This document shows positions 52,473 to 64,000 of a stretch of 64,000 nt of DNA, piece after piece. The notes under the pieces were generated by a model that was not told the origin of the DNA, ran no database searches, and worked only from the letters and a program-made list of their open reading frames with translations. Position 1 is the stretch's first letter; the number at the start of each line of letters is the position of its first letter. Source of the stretch: Auanema rhodensis (lineage: Eukaryota > Nematoda > Chromadorea > Rhabditida > Rhabditidae). The stretch spans positions 15,639,638 to 15,703,637 of the forward strand of contig OZ059900.1 in the NCBI GenBank assembly GCA_964057225.1, written 5' to 3'. The position numbers and the translations under genes are program-made.

Positions 52473-55400
52473 TCTAACCCCTGTTTTTTTGTCGTGAAAG
52501 TGGAATTAGACGTTGTAGGAACAATTTTGAGCTAGGTTTCATTGACATTGCATGAGTTTGAACACATGAAATCGTAAGTCAAAACCTTGTTTACAGCGAA
52601 ATTTCCAAAAACTGGTTTTCCAGCATAATAAAATATTTCTCATGGGAAATACAGTGTTTTTGTATTTTTCTAGTGTTCAGCATGTAAAATACTTCATTTT
52701 AGTATGTAACACGCTGAAATTCGTTGCATTTGACGACTCATATGAACAAAAATCGATTTAATCAATATTAGCCATAAGGGGCGTGCCCTCAGAATATGCT
52801 AATTTCCTAAATTTTCTAACCCCTGTTTTTTTGTCGTGAAAGTGGAACTAGACGTTGTACGAACAATTTTGAGCTAGGTTTCATTGACATTGCATGAGTT
52901 TGAACACATGAAATCGTAAGTCAAAACCTTGTTTACAGCGAAATTTCCAAAAACTGGTTTTCCAGCATAATAAAATATTTCTCATGGGAAATACAGTGTT
53001 TTTGTATTTTTCTAGTGTTCAGCATGTAAAATACTTCATTTTAGTATGTAACACGCTGAAATTCGTTGCATTTGACGACTCATATGAACAAAAATCGATT
53101 TAATCAATATTAGCCATAAGGGGCGTGCCCTCAGAATATGCTAATTTCCTTAATTTTCTAACCCCTGTTTTTTTGTCGTGAAAGTGGAACTAGACGTTGT
53201 AGGAACATTTTTGAGCTAGGTTTCATTGACATTGCATGAGTTTGAACACATGAAATCGTAAGTCAAAACCTTGTTTACAGCGAAATTTCCAAAAACTGGT
53301 TTTCCAGCATAATAAAATATTTCTCATGGGAAAAACTGTGTTTTTGTATTTTTCTAGTGTTCAGCATGTAAAATGCTTCATTTTAGTATGTAACACGCTG
53401 AAATTCGTTGCATTTGACTACTCATATGAACAAAAATCGATTTAATCAATATTAGCCATAAGGGGCGTGCCCTCAGAATATGCTAATTTCCTTAATTTTC
53501 TAACCCCTGTTTTTTTGTCGTGAAAGTGGAATTAGACGTTGTAGGAACAATTTTGAGCTAGGTTTCATTGACATTGCATGAGTTTGAACACATGAAATCG
53601 TAAGTCAAAACCTTGTTTACAGCGAAATTTCCAAAAACTGGTTTTCCAGCATAATAAAATATTTCTCATGGGAAATACAGTGTTTTTGTATTTTTCTAGT
53701 GTTCAGCATGTAAAATACTTCATTTTAGTATGTAACACGCTGAAATTCGTTGCATTTGACGACTCATATGAACAAAAATCGATTTAATCAATATTAGCCA
53801 TAAGGGGCGTGCCCTCAGAATATGCTAATTTCCTAAATTTTCTAACCCCTGTTTTTTTGTCGTGAAAGTGGAACTAGACGTTGTACGAACAATTTTGAGC
53901 TAGGTTTCATTGACATTGCATGAGTTTGAACACATGAAATCGTAAGTCAAAACCTTGTTTACAGCGAAATTTCCAAAAACTGGTTTTCCAGCATAATAAA
54001 ATATTTCTCATGGGAAATACAGTGGTTTTGTATTTTTCTAGTGTTCAGCATGTAAAATACTTCATTTTAGTATGTAACACGCTGAAATTCGTTGCATTTG
54101 ACGACTCATATGAACAAAAATCGATTTAATCAATATTAGCCATAAGGGGCGTGCCCTCAGAATATGCTAATTTCCTAAATTTTCTAACCCCTGTTTTTTT
54201 GTCGTGAAAGTGGAATTAGACGTTGTAGGAACAATTTTGAGCTAGGTTTCATTGACATTGCATGAGTTTGAACACATGAAATCGTAAGTCAAAACCTTGT
54301 TTACAGCGAAATTTCCAAAAACTGGTTTTCCAGCATAATAAAATATTTCTCATGGGAAATACAGTGTTTTTGTATTTTTCTAGTGTTCAGCATGTAAAAT
54401 ACTTCATTTTAGTATGTAACACGCTGAAATTCGTTGCATTTGACGACTCATATGAACAAAAATCGATTTAATCAATATTAGCCATAAGGGGCGTGCCCTC
54501 AGAATATGCTAATTTCCTAAATTTTCTAACTCCTGTTTTTTTGTCGTGAAAGTGGAACTAGACGTTGTACGAACAATTTTGAGCTAGGTTTCATTGACAT
54601 TGCATGAGTTTGAACACATGAAATCGTAAGTCAAAACCTTGTTTACAGCGAAATTTCCAAAAACTGGTTTTCCAGCATAATAAAATATTTCTCATGGGAA
54701 ATACTGTGTTTTTGTATTTTTCTAGTGTTCAGCATGTAAAATGCTTCATTTTAGTATGTAACACGCTGAAATTCGTTGCATTTGACGACTCATATGAACA
54801 AAAATCGATTTAATCAATATTAGCCATAAGGGGCGTGCCCTCAGAATATGCTAATTTCCTTAATTTTCTAACCCCTGTTTTTTTGTCGTGAAAGTGGAAT
54901 TAGACGTTGTAGGAACAATTTTGAGCTAGGTTTCATTGACATTGCATGAGTTTGAACACATGAAATCGTAAGTCAAAACCTTGTTTACAGCGAAATTTCC
55001 AAAAACTGGTTTTCCAGCATAATAAAATATTTCTCATGGGAAATACAGTGTTTTTGTATTTTTCTAGTGTTCAGCATGTAAAATACTTCATTTTAGTATG
55101 TAACACGCTGAAATTCGTTGCATTTGACGACTCATATGAACAAAAATCGATTTAATCAATATTAGCCATAAGGGGCGTGCCCTCAGAATATGCTAATTTC
55201 CTTAATTTTCTAACCCCTGTTTTTTTGTCGTGAAAGTGGAATTAGACGTTGTAGGAACAATTTTGAGCTAGGTTTCATTGACATTGCATGAGTTTGAACA
55301 CATGAAATCGTAAGTCAAAACCTTGTTTACAGCGAAATTTCCAAAAACTGGTTTTCCAGCATAATAAAATATTTCTCATGGGAAATACAGTGTTTTTGTA

Positions 55401-55550
55401 TTTTTCTAGTGTTCAGCATGTGAAATACTTCATTTTAGTATGTAACACGCTGAAATTCGTTGCATTTGACGACTCATATGAACAAAAATCGATTTAATCA
55501 ATATTAGCCATAAGGGGCGTGCCCTCAGAATATGCTAATTTCCTAAATTT
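52473..55550 (+). repeat. Sub-block rich in ATACAGTG units
   Basis: Units at 52473, 52815, 53499, 53841, 54183, 54867 and 55209 share ATACAGTG (ATACTGTG elsewhere) and AAATACTTC; most of those with GGAATTAG alternate with TACGAAC units. The unit at 53841 has a further private change, ACAGTGGTTTT. The unit at 54525 interrupts with AACTCCTG, otherwise typical of domain II. The ACAGTG change is confined to this 3-kb stretch, a sign of recent local amplification. Confidence 0.82.
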
Positions 55551-56576
55551 TCTAACCCCTGTTTTTTTGTCGTGAAAGTGGAACTAGACGTTGTACAAAC
55601 AATTTTGAGCTAGGTTTCATTGACATTGCATGAGTTTGAACACATGAAATCGTAAGTCAAAACCTTGTTTACAGCGAAATTTCCAAAAACTGGTTTTCCA
55701 GCATAATAAAATATTTCTCATGGGAAATACTGTGTTTTTGTATTTTTCTAGTGTTCAGCATGTAAAATACTTCATTTTAGTATGTAAAACGCTGAAATTC
55801 GTTGCATTTGACGACTCATATGAACAAACATCGATTTAATCAATATTAGCCATAAGGGGCGTGCCCTCAGAATATGCTAATTTCCTTAATTTTCTAACCC
55901 CTGTTTTTTTGTCGTGAAAGTGTAACTAGACGTTGTACGAACAATTTTGAGCTAGGTTTCATTGACATTGCATGAGTTTGAACACATGAAATCGTAAGTC
56001 AAAACCTTGTTTACAGCGAAATTTCCAAAAACTGGTTTTCCAGCATAATAAAATATTTCTTATGGGAAATACTGTGTTTTTGTATTTTTCTAGTGTTCAG
56101 CATGTAAAATACTTCATTTTAGTATGTAACACGCTGAAATTCGTTGCATTTGACGACTCATATGAACAAAAATCGATTTAATCAATATTAGCCATAAGGG
56201 GCGTGCCCTCAGAATATGCTAATTTCCTAAATTTTCTAACCCCTGTTTTTTTGTCGTGAAAGTGGAACTAGACGTTGTACGAACAGTTTTGAGCTAGGTT
56301 TCATTGACATTGCATGAGTTTGAACACATGAAATCGTAAGTCAAAACCTTGTTTACAGCGAAATTTCCAAAAACTGGTTTTCCAGCATAATAAAATATTT
56401 CTCATGGGAAAAACTGTGTTTTTGTATTTTTCTAGTGTTCAGCATGTAAAATGCTTCATTTTAGTATGTAACACGCTGAAATTCGTTGCATTTGACGACT
56501 CATATGAACAAAAATCGATTTAATCAATATTAGCCATAAGGGGCGTGCCCTCAGAATATGCTAATTTCCTAAATTT

Positions 56577-56917
56577 TCTAACCCCTGTTTTTTTGTCGTG
56601 AAAGTGGAACTAGACGTTGTACGAACAATTTTGAGCTAGGTTTCATTAACATTGCATGAGTTTGAACTCATGAAATCGTAATTCAAAACCTTGTTTACAG
56701 CGAAAATTCCAAAAACTGGTTTCCAGCATAATAAAATATTTCTCATGGGAAATACTGTGTTTTTGTATTTTTCTAGTGTTCAGCATGTAAAATGCTTCAT
56801 TTAAGTATGTAACACGCTGAAATTCGTTGCATTTGACTACTCATATGAACAAAAATCGATTTAATCAATATTAGCCATAAGGGGCGTGCCCTCAGAATAT
56901 GCTAATTTCCTTAATTT
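56577..56917 (+). repeat. Divergent monomer subtype (CATTAACATT), copy 3
   Basis: The marker set is that of 44794 but with the common GTAAAATGC. It follows the units at 55893 (TTATGGG, AAAATAC, CCTAAAT) and 56235 (AACAGTTTTG, GGGAAAAACTG), which repeat the chain at 44110-44793. This is the third appearance of a three-unit block spread over about 12 kb. Confidence 0.85.
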
Positions 56918-57259
56918 TCTAACCCCTGTTTTTTTGTCGTGAAAGTGGAACTAGACGTTGTAGGAACATTTTTGAGCTAGGTTTCATTGACATTGCATGA
57001 GTTTGAACACATGAAATCGTAAGTCAAAACCTTGTTTACAGCGAAGTTTCCAAAAACTGGTTTTCCAGCATAATAAAATATTTCTCATGGGAAATACTGT
57101 GTTTTTGTATTTTTCTAGTGTTCAGCATGTGAAATGCTTCATTTTAGTATGTAACACGATGAAATTCGTTGCATTTGACGACTCATATGAACAAAAATCG
57201 ATTTAATCAATATTAGCCATAAGGGGCGTGCCCTCAGAATATGCTAATTTCCTTAATTT
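56918..57259 (+). repeat. Second hybrid monomer (AACATTTTT left, CACGATG right)
   Basis: The left part has AACATTTTTG, GCGAAGTTTCC and GTGAAATGC, exactly as the unit at 57602. The right part has CACGATGAAA and GACGACTC, as in TACAAAC/CATGAG units such as 48371, and the next unit has CATCGGC, the normal follower of a CACGATG unit. The switch lies between 57131 and 57159, under 30 bp. This looks like unequal exchange or conversion between two monomer types. Confidence 0.78.
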
Positions 57260-60200
57260 TCTAACCCCTGTTTTTTTGTCGTGAAAGTGGAACTAGACGT
57301 TGTAGGAACAATTTTGAGCTAGGTTTCATCGGCATTGCATGAGTTTGAACACATGAAATCGTAAGTCAAAACCTTGTTTACAGCGAAATTTCCAAAAACT
57401 GGTTTTCCAGCATAATAAAATATTTCTCATGGGAAATACTGTGTTTTTGTACTTTTCTAGTGTTCAGCATGTAAAATGCTTCATTTTAGTATGTAACACG
57501 CTGAAATTCGTTGCATTTGACGACTCATATGAACAAAAATCGATTTAATCAATATTAGCCATAAGGGGCGTGCCCTCAGAATATGCTAATTTCCTTAATT
57601 TTCTAACCCCTGTTTTTTTGTCGTGAAAGTGGAACTAGACGTTGTAGGAACATTTTTGAGCTAGGTTTCATTGACATTGCATGAGTTTGAACACATGAAA
57701 TCGTAAGTCAAAACCTTGTTTACAGCGAAGTTTCCAAAAACTGGTTTTCCAGCATAATAAAATATTTCTCATGGGAAATACTGTGTTTTTGTATTTTTCT
57801 AGTGTTCAGCATGTGAAATGCTTCATTTTAGTATGTAACACGCTGAAATTCGTTGCATTTGACTACTCATATGAACAAAAATCGATTTAATCAATATTAG
57901 CCATAAGGGGCGTGCCCTCAGAATATGCTAATTTCCTTAATTTTCTAACCCCTGTTTTTTTGTCGTGAAAGTGGAACTAGACGTTGTACAAACAATTTTG
58001 AGCTAGGTTTCATTGACATTGCATGAGTTTGAACACATGAAATCGTAAGTCAAAACCTTGTTTACAGCGAAATTTCCAAAAACTGGTTTTCCAGCATAAT
58101 AAAATATTTCTCATGAGAAATACTGTGTTTTTGTATTTTTATAGTGTTCAGCATGTAAAATGCTTCATTTTAGTATGTAACACGCTGAAATTCGTTGCAT
58201 TTGACGACTCATATGAACAAAAATCGATTTAATCAATATTAGCCATAAGGGGCGTGCCCTCAGAATATGCTAATTTCCTTAATTTTCTAACCCCTGTTTT
58301 TTTGTCGTGAAAGTGGAACTAGACGTTGTAGGAACATTTTTGAGCTAGGTTTCATTGACATTGCATGAGTTTGAACACATGAAATCGTAAGTCAAAACCT
58401 TGTTTACAGCGAAATTTCCAAAAACTGGTTTTCCAGCATAATAAAATATTTCTCATGGGAAAAACTGTGTTTTTGTATTTTTCTAGTGTTCAGCATGTAA
58501 AATGCTTCATTTTAGTATGTAACACGCTGAAATTCGTTGCATTTGACGACTCATATGAACAAAAATCGATTTAATCAATATTAGCCATAAGGGGCGTGCC
58601 CTCAGAATATGCTAATTTCCTAAATTTTCTAACCCCTGTTTTTTTGTCGTGAAAGTGGAATTAGACGTTGTAGGAACAATTTTGAGCTAGGTTTCATTGA
58701 CATTGCATGAGTTTGAACACATGAAATCGTAAGTCAAAACCTTGTTTACAGCGAAATTTCCAAAAACTGGTTTTCCAGCATAATAAAATATTTCTCATGG
58801 GAAATACTGTGTTTTTGTATTTTTCTAGTGTTCAGCATGTAAAATGCTTCATTTTAGTATGTAACACGCTGAAATTCGTTGCATTTGACGACTCATATGA
58901 ACAAAAATCGATTTAATCAATATTAGCCATAAGGGGCGTGCCCTCAGAATATGCTAATTTCCTTAATTTTCTAACCCCTGTTTTTTTGTCGTGAAAGTGG
59001 AATTAGACGTTGTAGGAACAATTTTGAGCTAGGTTTCATTGACATTGCATGAGTTTGAACACATGAAATCGTAAGTCAAAACCTTGTTTACAGCGAAATT
59101 TCCAAAAACTGGTTTTCCAGCATAATAAAATATTTCTCATGGGAAATACTGTGTTTTTGTATTTTTCTAGTGTTCAGCATGTAAAATGCTTCATTTTAGT
59201 ATGTAACACGCTGAAATTCGTTGCATTTGACGACTCATATGAACAAAAATCGATTTAATCAATATTAGCCATAAAGGGCGTGCCCTCAGAATATGCTAAT
59301 TTCCTTAATTTTCTAACCCCTGTTTTTTTGTCGTGAAAGTGGAACTAGACGTTGTAGGAACAATTTTGAGCTAGGTTTCATTGACATTGCATGAGTTTGA
59401 ACACATGAAATCGTAAGTCAAAACCTTATTTACAGCGAAATTTCCAAAAACTGGTTTTCCAGCATAATAAAATATTTCTCATGGGAAATACTGTGTTTTT
59501 GTATTTTTATAGTGTTCAGCATGTAAAATGCTTCATTTTAGTATGTAACACGCTGAAATTCGTTGCATTTGACGACTCATATGAACAAAAATCGATTTAA
59601 TCAATATTAGCCATAAGGGGCGTGCCCTCAGAATATGCTAATTTCCTTAATTTTCTAACCCCTGTTTTTTTGTCGTGAAAGTGGAACTAGACGTTGTACA
59701 AACAATTTTGAGCTAGGTTTCATTGACATTTCATGAGTTTGAACACATGAAATCGTAAGTCAAAACCTTGTTTACAGCGAAATTTCCAAAAACTGGTTTT
59801 CCAGCATAATAAAATATTTCTCATGAGAAATACTGTGTTTTTGTATTTTTCTAGTGTTCAGCATGTAAAATGCTTCATTTTAGTATGTAACACGCTGAAA
59901 TTCGTTGCATTTGACGACTCATATGAACAAAAATCGATTTAATCAATATTAGCCATAAGGGGCGTGCCCTCAGAATATGCTAATTTCCTTAATTTTCTAA
60001 CCCCTGTTTTTTGTCGTGAAAGTGGAACTAGACGTTGTAGGAACAATTTTGAGCTAGGTTTCATTGACATTGCATGAGTTTGAACACATGAAATCGTAAG
60101 TCAAAACCTTGTTTACAGCGAAATTTCCAAAAACTGGTTTTTAAGCATAATAAAATATTTCTCATGGGAAATACTGTGTTTTTGTATTTTTCTAGTGTTC

Positions 60201-62388
60201 AGCATGTAAAATGCTTCATTTTAGTATGTAACACGCTGAAATTCGTTGCATTTGACGACTCATATGAACAAAAATCGATTTAATCAATATTAGCCATAAG
60301 GGGCGTGCCCTCAGAATATGCTAATTTCCTTAATTTTCTAACCCCTGTTTTTTTGTCGTGAAAGTGGAACTAGACGTTGTACGAACAATTTTGAGCTAGG
60401 TTTCATTGACATTGCATGAGTTTGAACACATGAAATCGTAAGTCAAAACCTTGTTTACAGCGAAATTTCCAAAAACTGGTTTTCCAGCATAATAAAATAT
60501 TTCTCATGGGAAATACTGTGTTTTTGTATTTTTCTAGTGTTCAGCATGTAAAATGCTTCATTTAAGTATGTAACACGCTGAAATTCGTTGCATTTGACGA
60601 CTCATATGAACAAAAATCGATTTAATCAATATTAGCCATAAGGGGCGTGCCCTCAGAATATGCTAACTTCCTTAATTTTCTAACCCCTGTTTTTTTGTCG
60701 TGAAAGTGGAATTAGACGTTGTAGGAACAATTTTGAGCTAGGTTTCATTGACATTGCATGAGTTTGAACACATGAAATCGTAAGTCAAAACCTTGTTTAC
60801 AGCGAAATTTCCAAAAACTGGTTTTCCAGCATAATAAAATATTTCTCATGGGAAATACTGTGTTTTTGTATTTTTCTAGTGTTCAGCATGTAAAATGCTT
60901 CATTTTAGTATGTAACACGCTGAAATTCGTTGCATTTGACGACTCATATGAACAAAAATCGATTTAATCAATATTAGCCATAAGGGGCGTGCCCTCAGAA
61001 TATGCTGATTTCCTTAATTTTCTAACCCCTGTTTTTTTGTCGTGAAAGTGGAACTAGACGTTGTAGGAACAATTTTGAGCTAGGTTTCATTGACATTGCA
61101 TGAGTTTGAACACATGAAATCGTAAGTCAAAACCTTGTTTACAGCGAAATTTCCAAAAACTGGTTTTCCAGCATAATAAAATATTTCTCATGGGAAATAC
61201 TGTGTTTTTGTATTTTTCTAGTGTTCAGCATGTAAAATGCTTCATTTTAGTATGTAACACGCTGAAATTCGTTGCATTTGACGACTCATATGAACAAAAA
61301 TCGATGTAATCAATATTAGCCATAAGGGGCGTGCCCTCAGAATATGCTAACTTCCTTAATTTTCTAACCCCTGTTTTTTTGTCGTGAAAGTGGAACTAGA
61401 CGTTGTACGAACAATTTTGAGCTAGGTTTCATTGACATTGCATGAGTTTGAACACATGAAATCGTAAGTCAAAACCTTGTTTACAGCGAAATTTCCAAAA
61501 ACTGGTTTTCCAGCATAATAAAATATTTCTCATGGGAAATATTGTGTTTTTGTATTTTTCTAGTGTTCAGCATGTAAAATGCTTCATTTTAGTATGTAAC
61601 ACGCTGAAATTCGTTGCATTTGACGACTCATATGAACAAAAATCGATTTAATCAATATTAGCCATAAAGGGCGTGCCCTCAGAATATGCTAATTTCCTTA
61701 ATTTTCTAACCCCTGTTTTTTTGTCGTGAAAGTGGAACTAGACGTTGTAGGAACAATTTTGAGCTAGGTTTCATTGACATTGCATGAGTTTGAACACATG
61801 AAATCGTAAGTCAAAACCTTGTTTACAGCGAAATTTCCAAAAACTGGTTTTCCAGCATAATAAAATATTTCTCATGGGAAATACTGTGTTTTTGTATTTT
61901 TATAGTGTTCAGCATGTAAAATGCTTCATTTTAGTATGTAACACGCTGAAATTCGTTGCATTTGACGACTCATATGAACAAAAATCGATTTAATCAATAT
62001 TAGCCATAAGGGGCGTGCCCTCAGAATATGCTAATTTCCTTAATTTTCTAACCCCTGTTTTTTTGTCGTGAAAGTGGAACTAGACGTTGTACAAACAATT
62101 ATGAGCTAGGTTTCATTGACATTGCATGAGTTTGAACACATGAAATCGTAAGTCAAAACCTTGTTTACAGCGAAATTTCCAAAAACTGGTTTTCCAGCAT
62201 AATAAAATATTTCTCATAGGAAATACTGTGTTTTTGTATTTTTCTAGTGTTCAGCATGTAAAATGCTTCATTTTAGTATGTAACACGCTGAAATTCGTTG
62301 CATTTGACGACTCATATGAACAAAAATCGATTTAATCAATATTAGCCATAAGGGGCGTGCCCTCAGAATATGCTAATTTCCTTAATTT

Positions 62389-63756
62389 TCTAACCCCTGT
62401 TTTTTTGTCGTGAAAGTGGAACTAGACGTTGTACAAACAATTTTGAGCTAGGTTTCATTGACATTGCATGAGTTTGAACACATGAAATCGTAAGTCAAAA
62501 CCTTGTTTACAGCGAAATTTCCAAAAACTGGTTTTCCAGCATAATAAAATATTTCTCATGAGAAATACTGTGTTTTTGTATTTTTCTAGTGTTCAGCATG
62601 TAAAATGCTTCATTTTAGTATGTAACACGCTGAAATTCGTTGCATTTGACGACTCATATGAACAAAAATCGATTTAATCAATATTAGCCATAAGAGGCGT
62701 GCCCTCAGAATATGCTAATTTCCTTAATTTTCTAACCCCTGTTTTTTTGTCGTGAAAGTGGAACCAGACGTTGTACATACAATTTTGAGCTAGGTTTCAT
62801 TGACATTGCATGAGTTTGAACACATGAAATCGTAAGTCAAAACCTTGTTTACAGCGAAATTTCCAAAAACTGGTTTTCCAGCATAATAAAATATTTCTCA
62901 TGGGAAATACTGTGTTTTTGTATTTTTCTAGTGTTCAGCATGTAAAATGCTTCATTTTAGTATGTAACACGCTGAAATATGTTGCATTTGACGACTCATA
63001 TGAACAAAAATCGATTTAATCAATATTAGCCATAAGGGGCGTGCCCTCAGAATATGCTAATTTCCTTAATTTTCTAACCCCTGTTTTTTTGTCGTGAAAG
63101 TGGAACTAGACGTTGTACAAACAATTTTGAGCTAGGTTTCATTGACATTGCATGAGTTTGAACACATGAAATCGTAAGTCAAAACCTTGTTTACAGCGAA
63201 ATTTCCAAAAACTGGTTTTCCAGCATAATAAAATATTTCTCATGAGAAATACTGTGTTTTTGTATTTTTCTAGTGTTCAGCATGTAAAATGCTTCATTTT
63301 AGTATGTAACAGGCTGAAATTCGTTGCATTTGACGACTCATATGAACAAAAATCGATTTAATCAATATTAGCCATAAGGGGCGTGCCCTCAGAATATGCT
63401 AATTTCCTTAATTTTCTAACCCCTGTTTTTTTGTCGTGAAAGTGGAACCAGACGTTGTACATACAATTTTGAGCTAGGTTTCATTGACATTGCATGAGTT
63501 TGAACACATGAAATCGTAAGTCAAAACCTTGTTTACAGCGAAATTTCCAAAAACTGGTTTTCCAGCATAATAAAATATTTCTCATGGGAAATACTGTGTT
63601 TTTGTATTTTTCTAGTGTTCAGCATGTAAAATGCTTCATTTTAGTATGTAACACGCTGAAATTCGTTGCATTTGACGACTCATATGAACAAAAATCGATT
63701 TAATCAATATTAGCCATAAGGGGCGTGCCCTCAGAATATGCTAATTTCCTTAATTT
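62389..63756 (+). repeat. Dimer (684-bp) repeated twice: TACAAAC/CATGAG then GGAACCAGAC/TACATAC
   Basis: Units at 62389 and 63073 have TACAAAC and CATGAGAAA; each is followed by a unit (62731, 63415) with GGAACCAGAC and TACATACAA. Private differences are AAGAGGCG in 62389, GAAATATGTT in 62731 and CAGGCTGAAA in 63073. The unit at 63757 begins another series with T6, TAGGAAC and TTTTTATAG and is cut by the window end. Confidence 0.82.
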
Positions 63757-64000
63757 TCTAACCCCTGTTTTTTGTCGTGAAAGTGGAACTAGACGTTGTA
63801 GGAACAATTTTGAGCTAGGTTTCATTGACATTGCATGAGTTTGAACACATGAAATCGTAAGTCAAAACCTTGTTTACAGCGAAATTTCCAAAAACTGGTT
63901 TTCCAGCATAATAAAATATTTCTCATGGGAAATACTGTGTTTTTGTATTTTTATAGTGTTCAGCATGTAAAATGCTTCATTTTAGTATGTAACACGCTGA

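Larger units (their letters stand above)
1..64000 (+). repeat. 342-bp satellite DNA array, 188 head-to-tail units
   Basis: The same AT-rich unit recurs from the first to the last base. Phased on TCTAAC, units start at 1, 342, 684, 1026, 1367 ... 63757, almost always 342 bp apart; exceptions are sixteen complete 341-bp units, one 343-bp unit and two units shortened by a deletion. All units point the same way and no foreign sequence interrupts them. Each unit carries stops in every frame on both strands. Copies differ from one another at only a few positions, so the array is strongly homogenised. This length equals two units of about 171 bp, a size common in centromeric satellites, but nothing here proves a centromere. 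The family name and species are not known to me. The plus strand is an arbitrary choice. Confidence 0.98.
42058..64000 (+). repeat. Array domain III: CATCGGC / AACATTTTT / ACAGTG family
   Basis: Units 124-188. AATTCCC and GTGGGAC disappear and new variants take over: TACAAAC with CATGAGAAA and CACGATGAAA; CATCGGCATT with GTACTTTTC; AACATTTTTG with GACTACTCAT; GGAATTAG with AAAATACTTC; TTTTTATAG; TTCCTAAATT; AACAGTTTTG with GGGAAAAACTG; and ATACAGTG (52.5-55.4 kb). The TAGGAAC, TACAAAC/CATGAG and GGAATTAG types of domain I recur here although they are absent or altered in domain II. ATAAAGGG returns only in the units at 58970 and 61363. Toward the right end the units become plainer and private point changes are more frequent. 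Confidence 0.88.

Noticed and set aside
1-64000. CRISPR array
   Set aside because: The whole 342-bp unit repeats, with no short repeat separated by unique spacers.
1-64000. rDNA spacer or other tandem gene array
   Set aside because: No rRNA, tRNA, histone or other coding sequence is found in any unit, and stops occur in all frames.
1-64000. Telomeric or subtelomeric repeat
   Set aside because: No runs of short telomere motifs such as TTAGGG, TTTAGGG or TTAGG are seen.

Overview
The whole window is one uninterrupted tandem array of an AT-rich satellite DNA with a 342-bp monomer. I count 188 head-to-tail units, all in the same orientation: 185 full monomers of 341-343 bp, one 328-bp and one 173-bp unit flanking an internal deletion at 46830/46831, and a unit cut off by the window end. 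I see no gene, RNA gene, transposon, inverted block or unique sequence anywhere. The organism must be a eukaryote, because long megasatellite arrays with higher-order structure are typical of centromeric or pericentromeric heterochromatin. The species is not recognisable to me. CpG dinucleotides (about nine per monomer) are well kept, which argues weakly against a heavily methylated, deamination-prone vertebrate genome.

Monomers are phased here on the motif TCTAAC, which starts at 1, 342, 684, 1026, 1367 and so on to 63757. The spacing is 342 bp except for: 341-bp units starting at 1, 1026, 3077, 4102, 6837, 8888, 9913, 12306, 15041, 26668, 44794, 47346, 51449, 51790, 56577 and 59996; a 343-bp unit at 40005; and the shortened units at 46503 and 46831. 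Most 341-bp units have T6 instead of T7 in the poly-T run near the monomer start.

Diagnostic substitutions split the array into three domains. Domain I (1-17775) mixes at least five sharply different monomer types: a T6/TACGAAC type, a CT6GGCCG/TACAAAC type with a perfect 18-bp palindrome, TAGGAAC types, a GTTTTACGAAC type and a GGAATTAG type. They form complex higher-order repeats, including two 2051-bp (six-monomer) duplications. Domain II (17776-42057) is more homogeneous, marked by AATTCCC, GTGGGAC, CATGGAAAA and AACTCC variants, with five-monomer (1710 bp), four-monomer (1368 bp) and dimer repeats. Domain III (42058-64000) is marked by CATCGGC, CACGATG, AACATTTTT, AAAATAC, CCTAAAT and ACAGTG variants, again with a 1710-bp five-monomer repeat and dimers.

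The array therefore looks like local amplification by unequal exchange or replication slippage. Visible scars are two hybrid monomers (13331, 56918) and one 183-bp deletion. Within the monomer some stretches stay almost fixed while a few sites vary repeatedly. A centromere-like role is possible but is inference only.
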